Shown here piece by piece: positions 44,188-59,131 of a stretch of DNA of 64,000 nucleotides. Under the pieces are notes generated by a model. That model worked only from the letters and a program-made list of their open reading frames with translations, searched no databases and was not told the DNA's origin. The DNA comes from Gaiella occulta (GTDB lineage: Bacteria; Actinomycetota; Thermoleophilia; Gaiellales; Gaiellaceae). Positions within the stretch are counted from its first letter, which is position 1. Each line of letters starts with the position of its first letter. The stretch is from assembly GCF_003351045.1 (NCBI RefSeq), contig NZ_QQZY01000002.1:370001-434000 (forward strand). Reading direction: 5' to 3'. Made by a program: the position numbers and the translations under genes.

Positions 44188-44253
44188 CTAACGAAGGCCG
44201 GCTCTTGTTCGTACGTCCCAAACGCGCTTCCGACAAACGGCCCGCAAAGACAA

Positions 44254-44279
44254 AGAAGCCCCGCAAATACGGGGCTTCT
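44254..44279 (-). terminator. intrinsic terminator of tRNA-Gly
   Basis: AGAAGCCCCG (44254-44263) and its exact complement (44270-44279) enclose a 6-base loop, 4 bases beyond the tRNA-Gly 3' end. On the minus strand it is followed by TTTGTCTTTG. This is the best Rho-independent terminator in the window. Confidence 0.88.
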
Positions 44280-44282
44280 CGA

Positions 44283-44355
44283 AGCGGATGATGGGACTCG
44301 AACCCACGACCTTCTGCATGGCAAGCAGACGCTCTACCAACTGAGCTACATCCGC
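44283..44355 (-). tRNA. tRNA-Gly (GCC)
   Basis: Minus-strand cloverleaf: acceptor GCGGATG pairs with CATCCGC, D arm GCTC/GAGC, anticodon stem TCTGC/GCAGA enclosing TTGCCAT with anticodon GCC, T arm GTGGG/CCCAC around TTCGAGT. The discriminator is T. CCA is not encoded. Confidence 0.96.
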
Positions 44356-44559
44356 GTGGGAGCGCGATTATAGCGACGGCTCGGCGCAGCGGCTCGCGCG
44401 ACGAGCGGGAGGCCCGGCGCGCCGGAGTCGAACCCGATCCGGCGGCGAACAGGATGCGCCGGGTATCGGCTTGGGGCCGCGGCCGGCCCCGCCCTCCGCC
44501 TTCGTCATGCCGTCGTGAACGACGACGCCCGGCGCGATGTCGGCTCCGGGCAGGTCGGG

Positions 44560-46338
<1,779 letters not shown>

Positions 46339-46413
46339 TTAGCGGGGAAGGAGGAGGGCGAGCGCCGGCAGGCCGAGATCGGCATGCGGAGAGGGTCGGC
46401 GCGCGCACTGCAT
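46339..46413 (-). CDS. leucine-rich leader peptide upstream of leuA
   Basis: A 24-residue frame from ATG 46413 to TAA 46339, ending DLGLPALALLLPR. Six of the last eleven residues before the stop are leucine, three of them consecutive. TAAGGT (minus, 46421-46426) lies 7 bases before the ATG, matching the leaderless promoters elsewhere in the window. The position 80 bases upstream of leuA and the leucine codons fit an attenuation leader peptide (LeuL-like). Confidence 0.72.
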   Translation of the reverse strand: MQCARRPSPHADLGLPALALLLPR

Positions 46414-46507
46414 CCACTCCACCTTAGCCGAGCCGGGTCGCGGCGGCAACGGCCGGCGCCGCGACGCAGTAGGATCGTGCCTTCCGCAACGAGAAGAGGA
46501 GACGGAG

Positions 46508-47314
46508 ATGGCGTTCGAGCAGCTCAAGCAACGGCACGCGGAGGTGTGGAGCTCGGCCCCGTTCGAGAACATCGCGGAGACGATCGCCGACACGCACGAC
46601 GAGCTCGCGGAGCGGCTCGGCCCGCGACCGGGCGAGCGCTGGCTCGACCTCGCCTGCGGAGCGGGCGACGTGGCGTTCAGAGCTGCGCGCGGCGGCGCCG
46701 AGGTGACGGGGTCTGACCTCGCCCCGGCGCTCGTGGAGGCGGCGCGGCGGCGGGCGGCGGAGGCAGGCCTGGATATCACCTTGGAGGTGGCCGACTGCGA
46801 GAGCCTCCCGTATCCCGACGCGAGCTTCGACGTCGTCTCCTCCGGTGTGGGCGTCATCTTCGCGCCCGACCATGCGCGCGTCGCAGCCGAGCTCGCCCGC
46901 GTCTGCCGTCCGGGCGGGCGCCTCGGCCTCACCGCCTGGCGCGCGGAGAGTGGCGTCGGCGCCATGTTCAGGACGATGGCGCCGTTCCTGCCGCCGCCGC
47001 CCGACGGGGCCGGATCGCCGTTCCAGTGGGGCGACGAGGCCTACGCCGAGCGCATGCTCGGCCGCTGGTTCGAGCTCGAGTTCGTCGAGCTCGACTCCCG
47101 CTACGAGGGCGACAGCGCCGAGCAGATGTGGGCCGTCTTCCGCGACAACTACGGCCCCACGCACACGCTGTGGTGGTCGCTCGACGAGGAGCGCCGCGCT
47201 CGGCTCGACCGCGACATGGTCGCCCTGATGGAGGAGAGCCGGCGCGCCGACGGCCGCATCAGCGTCGAGCGTCGCTACATCGTCATCCTGGGCGTGCGCC
47301 GGGAGGCCGACTAG
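46508..47314 (+). CDS. class I SAM-dependent methyltransferase
   Basis: Methyltransferase of 268 residues of the UbiE/Coq5-like group. Motif I is WLDLACGAGDVAFRAA, followed by TGSDLAPALVEAARRRA, LPYPDASFDVVSSGVGVIF and RVCRPGGRLGLTAWR. The substrate is unknown. It is a leadered gene: TAGGAT lies about 33 bases upstream and GAGGAGACGGAG provides the ribosome site. Its 3' end overlaps the convergent RNase H gene by 32 bases. Confidence 0.9.
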   Translation: MAFEQLKQRHAEVWSSAPFENIAETIADTHDELAERLGPRPGERWLDLACGAGDVAFRAARGGAEVTGSDLAPALVEAARRRAAEAGLDITLEVADCESLPYPDASFDVVSSGVGVIFAPDHARVAAELARVCRPGGRLGLTAWRAESGVGAMFRTMAPFLPPPPDGAGSPFQWGDEAYAERMLGRWFELEFVELDSRYEGDSAEQMWAVFRDNYGPTHTLWWSLDEERRARLDRDMVALMEESRRADGRISVERRYIVILGVRREAD

Positions 47315-47705
47315 CGTCGAGCGCCTCGTTGACGAGCTGGTCGGCGAGCACGTTGTGCTCGCGCCGCACGGCCGTGTAGGTGACCGAGCCGACGGCGCGA
47401 GCGAGGCGGGCCGCCTCCAGCGACAGCGCCCGCAGGGCGGCGTTCTTGACCTTGTACTCGCCGCGCATCTGCTTGACCATCAACTCCGAGTCGGAGACGA
47501 CCTCGACCTCCGTGAGCCCCAGCTCGGCGGCGCGGCGCAGGCCGTTGAGCAGCGCCGTGTACTCGGCGACGTTGTTCGTCTGCACGCCGATCGCCTCGCC
47601 GCGCGCGTCGAGCACGGCGCCGTCCTCTGCCTCGAGCACGAACGCGGCCGCGGCGGGCCCCGGGTTGCCGCGCGCGCCGCCGTCGGTGTAGAGGCGTGCC
47701 CGCAT
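47283..47705 (-). CDS. ribonuclease HI family protein
   Basis: RNase H-fold protein of 140 residues that cleaves RNA in RNA-DNA hybrids. Catalytic acids are visible: Asp in LYTDGGARGNPG, Glu in TNNVAEYTALLNGL and Asp in VVSDSELMVKQM; VRREHNVLADQLVNEAL supplies the last conserved segment. The sequence is of the short Rnh type common in actinobacteria. TAGGTT (minus, 47714-47719) is 8 bases before the ATG. Confidence 0.92.
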   Translation of the reverse strand: MRARLYTDGGARGNPGPAAAAFVLEAEDGAVLDARGEAIGVQTNNVAEYTALLNGLRRAAELGLTEVEVVSDSELMVKQMRGEYKVKNAALRALSLEAARLARAVGSVTYTAVRREHNVLADQLVNEALDASRPPGARPG

Positions 47706-47757
47706 CGAGCGACAACCTAGCGGGAGCGCGATCGTGGTCGCAGCGCTCTGCGGGCTC

Positions 47758-47781
47758 GGGCGCGCCGTCGGAGACGCGCCC
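47758..47781 (-). terminator. hairpin after the aldehyde dehydrogenase gene
   Basis: GGGCGCG (47758-47764) and CGCGCCC (47775-47781) form a 7-bp stem with a 10-base loop, 6 bases beyond the dehydrogenase stop codon. It is GC-rich without a T tract. Confidence 0.6.
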
Positions 47782-47787
47782 CTCCCC

Positions 47788-49284
47788 TCACGCGTTGTCG
47801 ATCTGCGCCCGCTGCAGCCGGCCGGAGTAGTCGACGTAGATCGACTTCCACTCCGTGAACACGTCGAGCGCCGCCTGGCCCGCCTCGCGGTGGCCGTTGC
47901 CGGTGTCCTTCGTGCCGCCGAACGGCAGGTGCACCTCGGCCCCCGTCGTGCCCGCGTTGATGTAGGTGATGCCCGTCTGCAGGTCGCGCATGGCGCGGAA
48001 GGCGCGGTTGACGTCGCGGGTGAAGATCGACGACGAGAGGCCGTAGCGGATGCCGTTCGTCACCGCGATCGCCTCCTCGAAGCTCCGCACGGGGATGAGC
48101 GCGGTCGTCGGCCCGAAGATCTCCTCCTGCGCGATCCGCATCCGCGGGTCGACACGGGCGAAGATCGTCGGCCGGTAGTAGAAGCCGCGGGCGAGATCTC
48201 CGTCGCTCGCGCGCTCGCCGCCGGTGAGCAGGTCGGCGCCCTCGTCGACGCCGATCCTCGAGTAGGCGTCGATCTTCTCGAGCGCGGCGGCGTTGATGAC
48301 GGGGCCGAGGTCGGTGGAGGGATCCCAGCCGGGGCCGATGCGCATCTTCTCGGCGCGTTCGACGAGGCGCCCGGCGAGCTCGTCGGCGACGTGCTCGTGC
48401 ACGATTACGCGGCTCGCGGCGGTGCAGCGCTGCCCGCTGGTGCCGAACGCCGACCACACGATGCCCTCGACGGCGAGGTCGAGGTCGGCGTCGTCCATGA
48501 CGATGATGCCGTTCTTGCCGCCGAGCTCGAGGTGCACGTGCTTGAGCATGTCGGCCGCGTTCCTCGTCACGAGCACGCCCGTCTCGCGCGAGCCGGTGAA
48601 GGTGATCACCGGCACGTCCGGGTGCCTGACGAGCCGGTCGCCGGCCTCCTCGCCGAAGCCGTGCACGAGGTTGACGACGCCCGCGGGGACGCCCGCCTCC
48701 GCGAGCAGCTCGACGAGGCGCTCGGCGAGCAGCGGCGTGTCCTCCGCGGGCTTGAGCACCACCGTGTTGCCGCACACGAGCGCCGGCGCCAGCTTCCAGG
48801 CCGGGATCGCGATCGGGAAGTTCCACGGCGTGATCGCCCCGACGACGCCGACCGGGTTCCGCACCGACATCTGGAACTTGTCGCGCAGCTCCGACGGCGT
48901 CGTGTGGCCGAACATGCGACGCCCCTCGCCGGCCATGTAGATCGACATGTCGATCGCTTCCTGGACGTCGCCGCCGGCCTCCGCGAGCACCTTCCCCATC
49001 TCGCGGCTCATCAGCTCGCTCAGCTCCGCCTTGTCGCGCTCGAGCAGCTGCGCGAAGCGCAGCAGGATGGTGCCGCGCTGCGGGGCCGGCACGAGGCGCC
49101 AGTCGGCGAACGCCTCCTTCGCCGCGGCGACCGCGCGGTCGACGTCCTCCGCGCTCGAGCGCGGGAACGCGCCCAGGCTCTCGCCGGTGGCGGGGACGAG
49201 GGACTCGAACGTCTCGCCCGAGGCGGCGTCGACCCACGCGCCGCCGATGAAATTCTTGCCTGCTCTCTCCCGGGTGGTTGCCAT
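47788..49284 (-). CDS. NAD(P)-dependent aldehyde dehydrogenase
   Basis: Aldehyde dehydrogenase superfamily member of 498 residues. It has GAITPWNFPIAIPAWKLAPAL (cofactor loop), FTGSRETG, catalytic Glu in HLELGGKNGIIVMDDAD and catalytic Cys in GTSGQRCTAASR. The end, GAEVHLPFGGTKDTGNGHRE, resembles the semialdehyde dehydrogenase subgroup acting in lysine or proline catabolism. Substrate assignment is not possible from context. TACACT (minus, 49292-49297) lies 7 bases before the ATG. Confidence 0.93.
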   Translation of the reverse strand: MATTRERAGKNFIGGAWVDAASGETFESLVPATGESLGAFPRSSAEDVDRAVAAAKEAFADWRLVPAPQRGTILLRFAQLLERDKAELSELMSREMGKVLAEAGGDVQEAIDMSIYMAGEGRRMFGHTTPSELRDKFQMSVRNPVGVVGAITPWNFPIAIPAWKLAPALVCGNTVVLKPAEDTPLLAERLVELLAEAGVPAGVVNLVHGFGEEAGDRLVRHPDVPVITFTGSRETGVLVTRNAADMLKHVHLELGGKNGIIVMDDADLDLAVEGIVWSAFGTSGQRCTAASRVIVHEHVADELAGRLVERAEKMRIGPGWDPSTDLGPVINAAALEKIDAYSRIGVDEGADLLTGGERASDGDLARGFYYRPTIFARVDPRMRIAQEEIFGPTTALIPVRSFEEAIAVTNGIRYGLSSSIFTRDVNRAFRAMRDLQTGITYINAGTTGAEVHLPFGGTKDTGNGHREAGQAALDVFTEWKSIYVDYSGRLQRAQIDNA

Positions 49285-49333
49285 GCGCCGCAGTGTACGG
49301 GCGCTCTCGCGGCGAGCGCGGGCCGAGCGACTC

Positions 49334-49948
49334 CTAGAGACGCTCGATGCTCGGCACGACGCGGCCGTCCTCGGTCGCCGTCGCGTTCCACTCCTGGTAG
49401 CTCAGGGCGAGATCGGCGATGTCCTGCCCGCGCTCGGCGACCCGCACCGGCTGCGGCGCTTCCGGCGAGACACGATACTGGTACCACGAGATCTCCCAGG
49501 CGAACGTGAGCACCATCTCGCTGTTGACGCCCGAGAGCGGCACGATCGAGACGCGCGGCTCGCCGAGCGCCTTGGCGACGCCGGCCACCGTGCGGCGGAA
49601 CTGCGTCTGGTTGAACAGCTCGGCGGCCTCGACGAGGGCCATCTCCTCGTCCCCGAGCCGGCGCAGGGTCGGCTCGGACACGACGGGCTCGACCCGCTCC
49701 TCGCGGGCGCCGAGCAGCGTCTGCCACAACGACTTCTGCCGGCGCCGGCGCGGCAGCTGCTGCAGCGTCGGCGACACGCTCACGCCTTCGCGCACCCAGC
49801 CGTAGTCGAGCGCGATGTCCGGGCAGAGCGGGCAGACGTCGACGAAGCGGTGCCCGTCGGGCGAGAAGCGCAGCGCGTGCTCGCCCTGCAGGAGCGTCCG
49901 CTCGCAGATGGCGCACGTCCGCGCCGCCGTCGTCTTGATCACCCGCAT
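49334..49948 (-). CDS. conserved protein with N-terminal zinc-finger-like motif, function unknown
   Basis: Protein of 204 residues. The first 50 contain two cysteine pairs, ARTCAICERTLLQGEHALRF and DVCPLCPDIAL, resembling a treble-clef or ribbon zinc site. After a basic linker (PRRRRQKSLWQ) a helical region EEMALVEAAELFNQTQFRRT and a beta-like region with EMVLTFAWEISWYQYRVS follow. No known function. TATAGT (minus, 49958-49963) lies 9 bases before the ATG. Confidence 0.75.
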   Translation of the reverse strand: MRVIKTTAARTCAICERTLLQGEHALRFSPDGHRFVDVCPLCPDIALDYGWVREGVSVSPTLQQLPRRRRQKSLWQTLLGAREERVEPVVSEPTLRRLGDEEMALVEAAELFNQTQFRRTVAGVAKALGEPRVSIVPLSGVNSEMVLTFAWEISWYQYRVSPEAPQPVRVAERGQDIADLALSYQEWNATATEDGRVVPSIERL

Positions 49949-50014
49949 GGGCCGCCCACTATAGCCTGCTTGCAGGGGATTTCCACCACGCGCCCGCTCT
50001 GCGGCGCGCGTGGC

Positions 50015-52069
50015 CTATGCGGCGCCCGCCGCCTCGCGGGCCTTGCGCGTCTCCTCGATCACCTTCTGGGCGACGTGCGCGGGCACCTCCTCGTAGCGGA
50101 GGAAGTGCATCGCGTACTCTCCGCGGCCCCCGGTCATCGACGTCAGCGACTGCGCGTACGTGAGCAGCTCGGCAAGCGGCACCTCGGCCTTGATCGTCGT
50201 CATGCCGCCGGCCGGCTCCATCCCGTGCAGCCGCCCGCGGCGGGCGTTGAGGTCGCCGTTGACCGCGCCCACCGCCTCGTCGGGCACCGTCACCTCGAGC
50301 TCCATGATCGGCTCGAGCAGCACGGGGCTCGCCTTGGCGTAGGCCTCCTTCCACGCCATCGAGCCGGCGATCTTGAACGCCATCTCCGACGAGTCGACCG
50401 TGTGGTAGGAGCCGTCGACGAGCTCGACGCGCACGCCCTGCACGGGCGCGCCCGCGAGCTCGCCGTGCGCCATCGCCTCCTGGATGCCCTTGTCGACCGC
50501 CGGCCGGAAGCTCTGGGGGATGACGCCGCCGACGATCTTGTCGACGAACTCGTAGCCGACGCCGCCGTCGATCGGCTCGATCACGATGTGGCAGTCGCCG
50601 AACTGGCCGCGGCCGCCCGTCTGCTTCTTGTAGCGTCCCTGCGCGCGCGCCTGCGCGCGGATCGTCTCGAGGTAGGGCACGCGCGGCGGATGCAGCTCGA
50701 TGTCGACGCCGAAGCGCCGCTTTGCGCGCTCGAGCGCGACCTCGACGTGCATCTGGCTCATGCCGGAGAGGATCTCCTCCCCGGTCTGCGGGTCGCGGCG
50801 CAGGCGCAGCGTCGGGTCTTCCTCCGCGAGGCGGCGGATCGCCGTCGCCACCTTCTCCTCCTCGCCCTTCGTCCGCGGCGTGATCGCGAAGCTCATCACG
50901 GGCTCCGGGAACGCGATCTCGGGCAGCTCTGCCGCGATCTCGCGGTCGCTGAGCAGGTCGCCGGTCTGCACGTCCTTCAGCTTCGCCACGGCGCCGATGT
51001 CGCCCTCGCCGAACTCCTTCGCACTCGTGTGCTCCTTGCCCTGCAGCTGCAGCAGCGTCCCCATGCGCTCCTTGGCATGGCCGCGTGCATCGACGAGCGT
51101 CGAGTCGGCGCCGACCTCTCCCTTGAGCACCCTGAACAGGTTGATGCGCCCTGCGAACGGGTCGGCGAGCGTCTTGAACACGAAGGCGGCCGTCGATGCC
51201 CCCGCGACCTCGATCGGCGCGCCCTTCTTCCCCGGCGACGGCACGCCCTCGACGATGAGGTCGAGCAGCGCGTGGGTGCCGAGGTTCTGCGTGGCGACGC
51301 CACAGGCGACGGGGAACACCTCGCCGCGTGTGACCGCGAGCTTGAGGGCGGCGGTGACGGCGTGCGCGTCCAGCTCGCCTCCTTCGAGGTATTGCTCCAT
51401 GAGCGCCTCGTCGGTCTGGACGACCTCGTCGAGGAGCTTCTCGCGGTACTCCTGCGCGACCTCCGCCATGTCGTCCGGAACGGGCACGGGGTCGCCCTCC
51501 CTGCCGCCGTCCGGCGATAGGTAGGCGCACATGTGGAGCACGTCGACGATGCCGCGCAGCGAATGCTCGGAGCCGATCGGCAGGTGCACCGCCACGCACT
51601 TGGACGAGAACTGCTCCTGGATCTGCGCGAGCGTGCGGTAGAAGTCGGCGCGCTCGCGGTCGAGCATGTTGACGAAGAGGACGCGGGAGAGCCCGAGCCC
51701 GTCGGCGACGCTCTTCACCCTGGCGGTGCCGACCTCGAGCCCCATGACGCCGTTGACGACGACGAGCGCTCCCTCCACGACGCGCAGCGCGCAGTGGGAC
51801 TCGCCCTGGAAGCTCGGGTCCCCGGGCGCGTCGATGAGGTTGATCTTGCGCCCCTGCCAGGAGGTGTGCGCGAGCGCCAGCGAGATCGACATGCGCCGCT
51901 TCTGCTCGTCCTCGTCCCAGTCGCAGACCGTCGTGCCCGCTTCGATCGTGCCGAGGCGGTTCACCTCGCCCGTCTGGTACAGCAGCGCCTCGACGAGGGA
52001 CGTCTTGCCCGTGCCACGGTGGCCGACGACGGCGACGTTGCGGATCTTTCCGGGCTCGATTGCGGCCAT
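50015..52069 (-). CDS. EF-G-like GTPase paralogue (EF-G2 type) with altered G motifs
   Basis: Translation-factor GTPase homologue of 684 residues with the five-domain EF-G layout (domain IV segment GGRGQFGDCHIVIEP; domain V ending SLTSMTGGRGEYAM). G1 is VGHRGTGKTS (Lys22). The G3 motif is DAPGDPSF (residues 80-87) instead of DTPGH, so the catalytic His is replaced by Asp84. G4 is NMLDRE instead of NKMD. These changes resemble the mycobacterial EF-G2 type, reported to lack ribosome-stimulated GTPase activity. The normal fusA would be elsewhere. Confidence 0.88.
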   Translation of the reverse strand: MAAIEPGKIRNVAVVGHRGTGKTSLVEALLYQTGEVNRLGTIEAGTTVCDWDEDEQKRRMSISLALAHTSWQGRKINLIDAPGDPSFQGESHCALRVVEGALVVVNGVMGLEVGTARVKSVADGLGLSRVLFVNMLDRERADFYRTLAQIQEQFSSKCVAVHLPIGSEHSLRGIVDVLHMCAYLSPDGGREGDPVPVPDDMAEVAQEYREKLLDEVVQTDEALMEQYLEGGELDAHAVTAALKLAVTRGEVFPVACGVATQNLGTHALLDLIVEGVPSPGKKGAPIEVAGASTAAFVFKTLADPFAGRINLFRVLKGEVGADSTLVDARGHAKERMGTLLQLQGKEHTSAKEFGEGDIGAVAKLKDVQTGDLLSDREIAAELPEIAFPEPVMSFAITPRTKGEEEKVATAIRRLAEEDPTLRLRRDPQTGEEILSGMSQMHVEVALERAKRRFGVDIELHPPRVPYLETIRAQARAQGRYKKQTGGRGQFGDCHIVIEPIDGGVGYEFVDKIVGGVIPQSFRPAVDKGIQEAMAHGELAGAPVQGVRVELVDGSYHTVDSSEMAFKIAGSMAWKEAYAKASPVLLEPIMELEVTVPDEAVGAVNGDLNARRGRLHGMEPAGGMTTIKAEVPLAELLTYAQSLTSMTGGRGEYAMHFLRYEEVPAHVAQKVIEETRKAREAAGAA

Positions 52070-52226
52070 GGGCGTCCGTTCCTCCTCGCGATGTCTGGGG
52101 TTGGTCGATCTTAGAACCTCTGACACCGCGACCACGCGCATCCCGCGCGGCCGCACGGCACGCTGCTTGCGCGTGTGGGAGGCTCCCGGCCGCGGCCCCG
52201 CCCTGCCAGGACCCTGCCCGCTGCGG

Positions 52227-53015
52227 CTACGTCTCGGCCGGCTCGCGCATGCCGCCCGAAAGGCGTGCCTTGAGGCGCAGCACGGCCTTCGTGTGCAGCT
52301 GCGAGACGCGGGACTCGGTGACGCCGAGCACCTCGCCGATCTCGCGCAGCGTCAGCTCCTCGTAGTAGTAGAGGGTGACGACGAGCTTCTCGCGCTCGGG
52401 CAGGCGTGCGATCGCCTCGCCGAGCGCCTCGCGCATCTCGGACTGCTCGAGCGAGGATTCGGGGTCGGGCGCGCCCTCGTCCTGGATCGTGTCGATGAGC
52501 GCGATTTGGTCGCCGCCGCCGGACGGTGCCCACAGCTCGTCGAGAGCGGCCATCGACGAGCGGGAGATCTCGGACAGGCTCTCCTCGAGCTCGTCGACGG
52601 TGACGCCGACCTTCGCGGCGATCTCCTCGTCGCTGGGCGCACGGTGGAGCGAGCGCTCGAGCTCGGCGATCGCCCGTTCGATCTCCCGTGCGCGGGTGCG
52701 CACGGAGCGCGGCACCCAGTCGAGCGAGCGCAGCTCGTCGATGATGGCGCCCTTGATGCGGCTGATCGCGTACGTCTCGAACTTGATCTCGCGGTCGGGG
52801 TCGAAGCGCTCGATGGCGCCGATCAGGCCGAGCAGCCCGTACGAGACGAGATCCTGCTCGTCCACGTGCGCAGGCAGGCTCGCCCCGAGGCGGCCGGCCA
52901 CGAATTTCACGAGCGGCGCGTAGGTCAGGATCAGCCGATCGCGAAGCGCGCGGTCGCGCGTGCGCCGAAAATCCTGCCAAAGCGCCTGCGTATCGCCCCC
53001 AGGCTTCACAGACAC
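52227..53015 (-). CDS. FliA/WhiG-family sigma factor
   Basis: Sigma-70 group 3 factor of about 262 residues. It has LILTYAPLVKFVAGRLGASL and DEQDLVSYGLLGLIGAIERF (region 2.1-2.2), KFETYAISRIKGAIIDELRS (2.4), WVPRSVRTRAREIERAI (region 3) and LTLREIGEVLGVTESRVSQL (region 4.2). The frame is open to 53075, but GTG 53015 is preferred: TATTCT (minus, 53023-53028) lies 7 bases before it. In actinobacteria this group controls motility, sporulation or stress; no target is visible here. Confidence 0.93.
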   Translation of the reverse strand: MSVKPGGDTQALWQDFRRTRDRALRDRLILTYAPLVKFVAGRLGASLPAHVDEQDLVSYGLLGLIGAIERFDPDREIKFETYAISRIKGAIIDELRSLDWVPRSVRTRAREIERAIAELERSLHRAPSDEEIAAKVGVTVDELEESLSEISRSSMAALDELWAPSGGGDQIALIDTIQDEGAPDPESSLEQSEMREALGEAIARLPEREKLVVTLYYYEELTLREIGEVLGVTESRVSQLHTKAVLRLKARLSGGMREPAET

Positions 53016-53065
53016 GGAATAGAGAATACGCCGTCGGCCGGAAGACTCTTCTATCGCCTCCGCGG

Positions 53066-53230
53066 TCACGGCCACGCCTTGCGCGCCAGGTCGCCCATCC
53101 AGAGCGCGAGGCCCGCGGCCGCCGCCGCGATGACGAGCGCCCGCCCGCCCGCGAGCGCCGAGTACACGGCGATCGCGGCAAGCGACGCCGCGATGGCGAG
53201 GAACAGGAGCGCGAGCGCACGACGCTGCAC
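53066..53230 (-). CDS. small two-span membrane protein
   Basis: Protein of 54 residues with two hydrophobic helices (LALLFLAIAASLAAIAVYSA and GGRALVIAAAAAGLALWMGD) joined by a short turn. It starts at GTG 53230, 7 bases after TAGCCT (minus, 53238-53243). It lies 50 bases upstream of the sigma factor gene on the same strand. The function is unknown. Confidence 0.6.
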   Translation of the reverse strand: MQRRALALLFLAIAASLAAIAVYSALAGGRALVIAAAAAGLALWMGDLARKAWP

Positions 53231-53237
53231 GACACCG

Positions 53238-53247
53238 AGGCTACACT
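53238..53247. promoter_or_regulatory. overlapping divergent -10 boxes
   Basis: AGGCTACACT contains TAGCCT on the minus strand (53238-53243, for the small membrane protein) and TACACT on the plus strand (53242-53247, 15 bases before tRNA-Trp). The two hexamers share two bases, so the polymerases cannot occupy both at once. Confidence 0.5.
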
Positions 53248-53262
53248 CCGTCACTGCAACCC

Positions 53263-53335
53263 AGGGGCGTAGCTCAATTGGCAGAGCACCGGTCTCCAAA
53301 ACCGGGGGTTGCAGGTTCGAGTCCTGCCGCCCCTG
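53263..53335 (+). tRNA. tRNA-Trp (CCA)
   Basis: Cloverleaf: acceptor AGGGGCG pairs with CGCCCCT (53328-53334), anticodon stem CCGGT/ACCGG encloses CTCCAAA with anticodon CCA, T arm GCAGG/CCTGC around TTCGAGT, discriminator G. CCA is not encoded. It marks the left edge of the 53.3-60.4 kb island. Confidence 0.96.
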
Positions 53336-53535
53336 CTGCGAATGGCCCCGCAGGACAGGGGGTTTTCCCCTCTCGGACGCTGGCGCGTTCGGAGCTCGGA
53401 CTGGCACAGGATCGATACACGAACTCCAGGCCAGACGGCGCCGGATGGCGACAGGCCTCTGAGATGCACGGACCGAAGGGGTTACGCCGTCGTGGCCGGA
53501 CGCGCATACTGGAGCCACAAGGAGAGGGAGGAGAG

Positions 53536-53712
53536 ATGGCGTTCGGGTTTCGCAAGTCGTTCAAGGTCGCGCCGGGGCTCAGGCTGAACGTGAGCAAGCG
53601 CGGGCCGTCGCTGTCGGCGGGTCCGCGCGGGGCGAAGGTGTCCGTGAACGCGCGCGGCGAGAAGCGGGCGTCCGCCGGATGGCTGGGGATGTTCTGGCGG
53701 AAGCGGTTCTAG
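53536..53712 (+). CDS. short DUF4236 protein
   Basis: Protein of 58 residues beginning MAFGFRKSFKVAPGLRLNVS then KRGPSLSAGPRGAKVSVNARG, the DUF4236 pattern, a short beta-rich module of unknown function. The end (GWLGMFWRKRF) diverges from the family, where an SxPGTGLSY-like ending is usual. It has a Shine-Dalgarno, GGAGAGGGAGGAGAG, directly before the ATG. Confidence 0.72.
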   Translation: MAFGFRKSFKVAPGLRLNVSKRGPSLSAGPRGAKVSVNARGEKRASAGWLGMFWRKRF

Positions 53713-53736
53713 CTACGCGGCCCGGCGGCCCGGTCG

Positions 53737-54000
53737 ATGCCGACGTTGTCGTCGGCGAACACAGGTAGGTACGCGACGACCGCGCAGATGCAGGCCGCGT
53801 CCACGTGCGGCACGCGTTCGACCGGCACCTCGGCGAGAGCGGCTCCTACCCGCTCGTGCGGCCGAAGTCCCACGCCTCGCGCCGGGACGTGCCGCTTTCC
53901 GACGACGCCGAGCGAATGGCCGGCACCGGGCCGCGGCCGGCAACCCGCCCGAAGGGACGCTCGTGCTCTCGGACGCGCGCCGACGGCCGCTCCCCACTCC
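53737..54000 (+). pseudogene. tyrosine recombinase (integrase) remnant
   Basis: Two frames hold integrase-like sequence: RHAFDRHLGESGSYPLVRPK then SHASRRDVPLSDDAERM (from about 53805), and after a shift EGTLVLSDARRRPLPTPR (to about 54003). The PLVRPKSHASRRDVPLSD block is typical of the catalytic domain of phage-type integrases. The N-terminus and the catalytic Tyr box are gone. Location beside tRNA-Trp suggests a tRNA-targeted element once integrated here. Confidence 0.55.
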
Positions 54001-54052
54001 CCGCGTCCCGGCCGCCGAGATCACGTACGGCCCACGGGCGTACGCTGCGCCG

Positions 54053-54285
54053 ATGGACACCCCGCCTGCTGAGCTGGACAAGGACGCCGTCGGCGAGAAG
54101 TTCGCCGCCCAGTTCGAGGTGGCCGAGAACCTGCCGCGTACGCCTGGACACACCAGCCGCGCGGCCGCGCCGCGGGCGGGAAGCTGTACCGCTTGCTGAT
54201 CTTCGCCATCTTCGCCCGCGCCACCCTCACTTACCGCGCCGTACTGCACCTGTGCCGCGGGGGCTACACCGAGCAGGCGGACAGC
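54053..54285 (+). pseudogene. 5' half of a DUF5677-like gene interrupted by the restriction operon
   Basis: From ATG 54053 (6 bases after TACGCT 54041-54046) the frame reads ELDKDAVGEKFAAQFEVAEN. After a shift near 54140 it continues AYAWTHQPRGRAAGGKLYRL and RAVLHLCRGGYTEQAD, typical of DUF5677 proteins. There it breaks off at the end of the island operon. The missing continuation, SLFEDMAYAHW, is found at 59138. Confidence 0.5.
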
Positions 54286-54288
54286 GCT

Positions 54289-59091
<4,803 letters not shown>

Positions 59092-59131
59092 ACGGTCAGC
59101 CTAGTGCCGAGCCCCGACAGTATGGTGTCCA

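Noticed and set aside
42515-44191. A perfect 4-base target duplication around the IS1380 element
   Set aside because: The flanks are CTAG and CTAA; the match is only three of four bases, so a clean duplication cannot be claimed.
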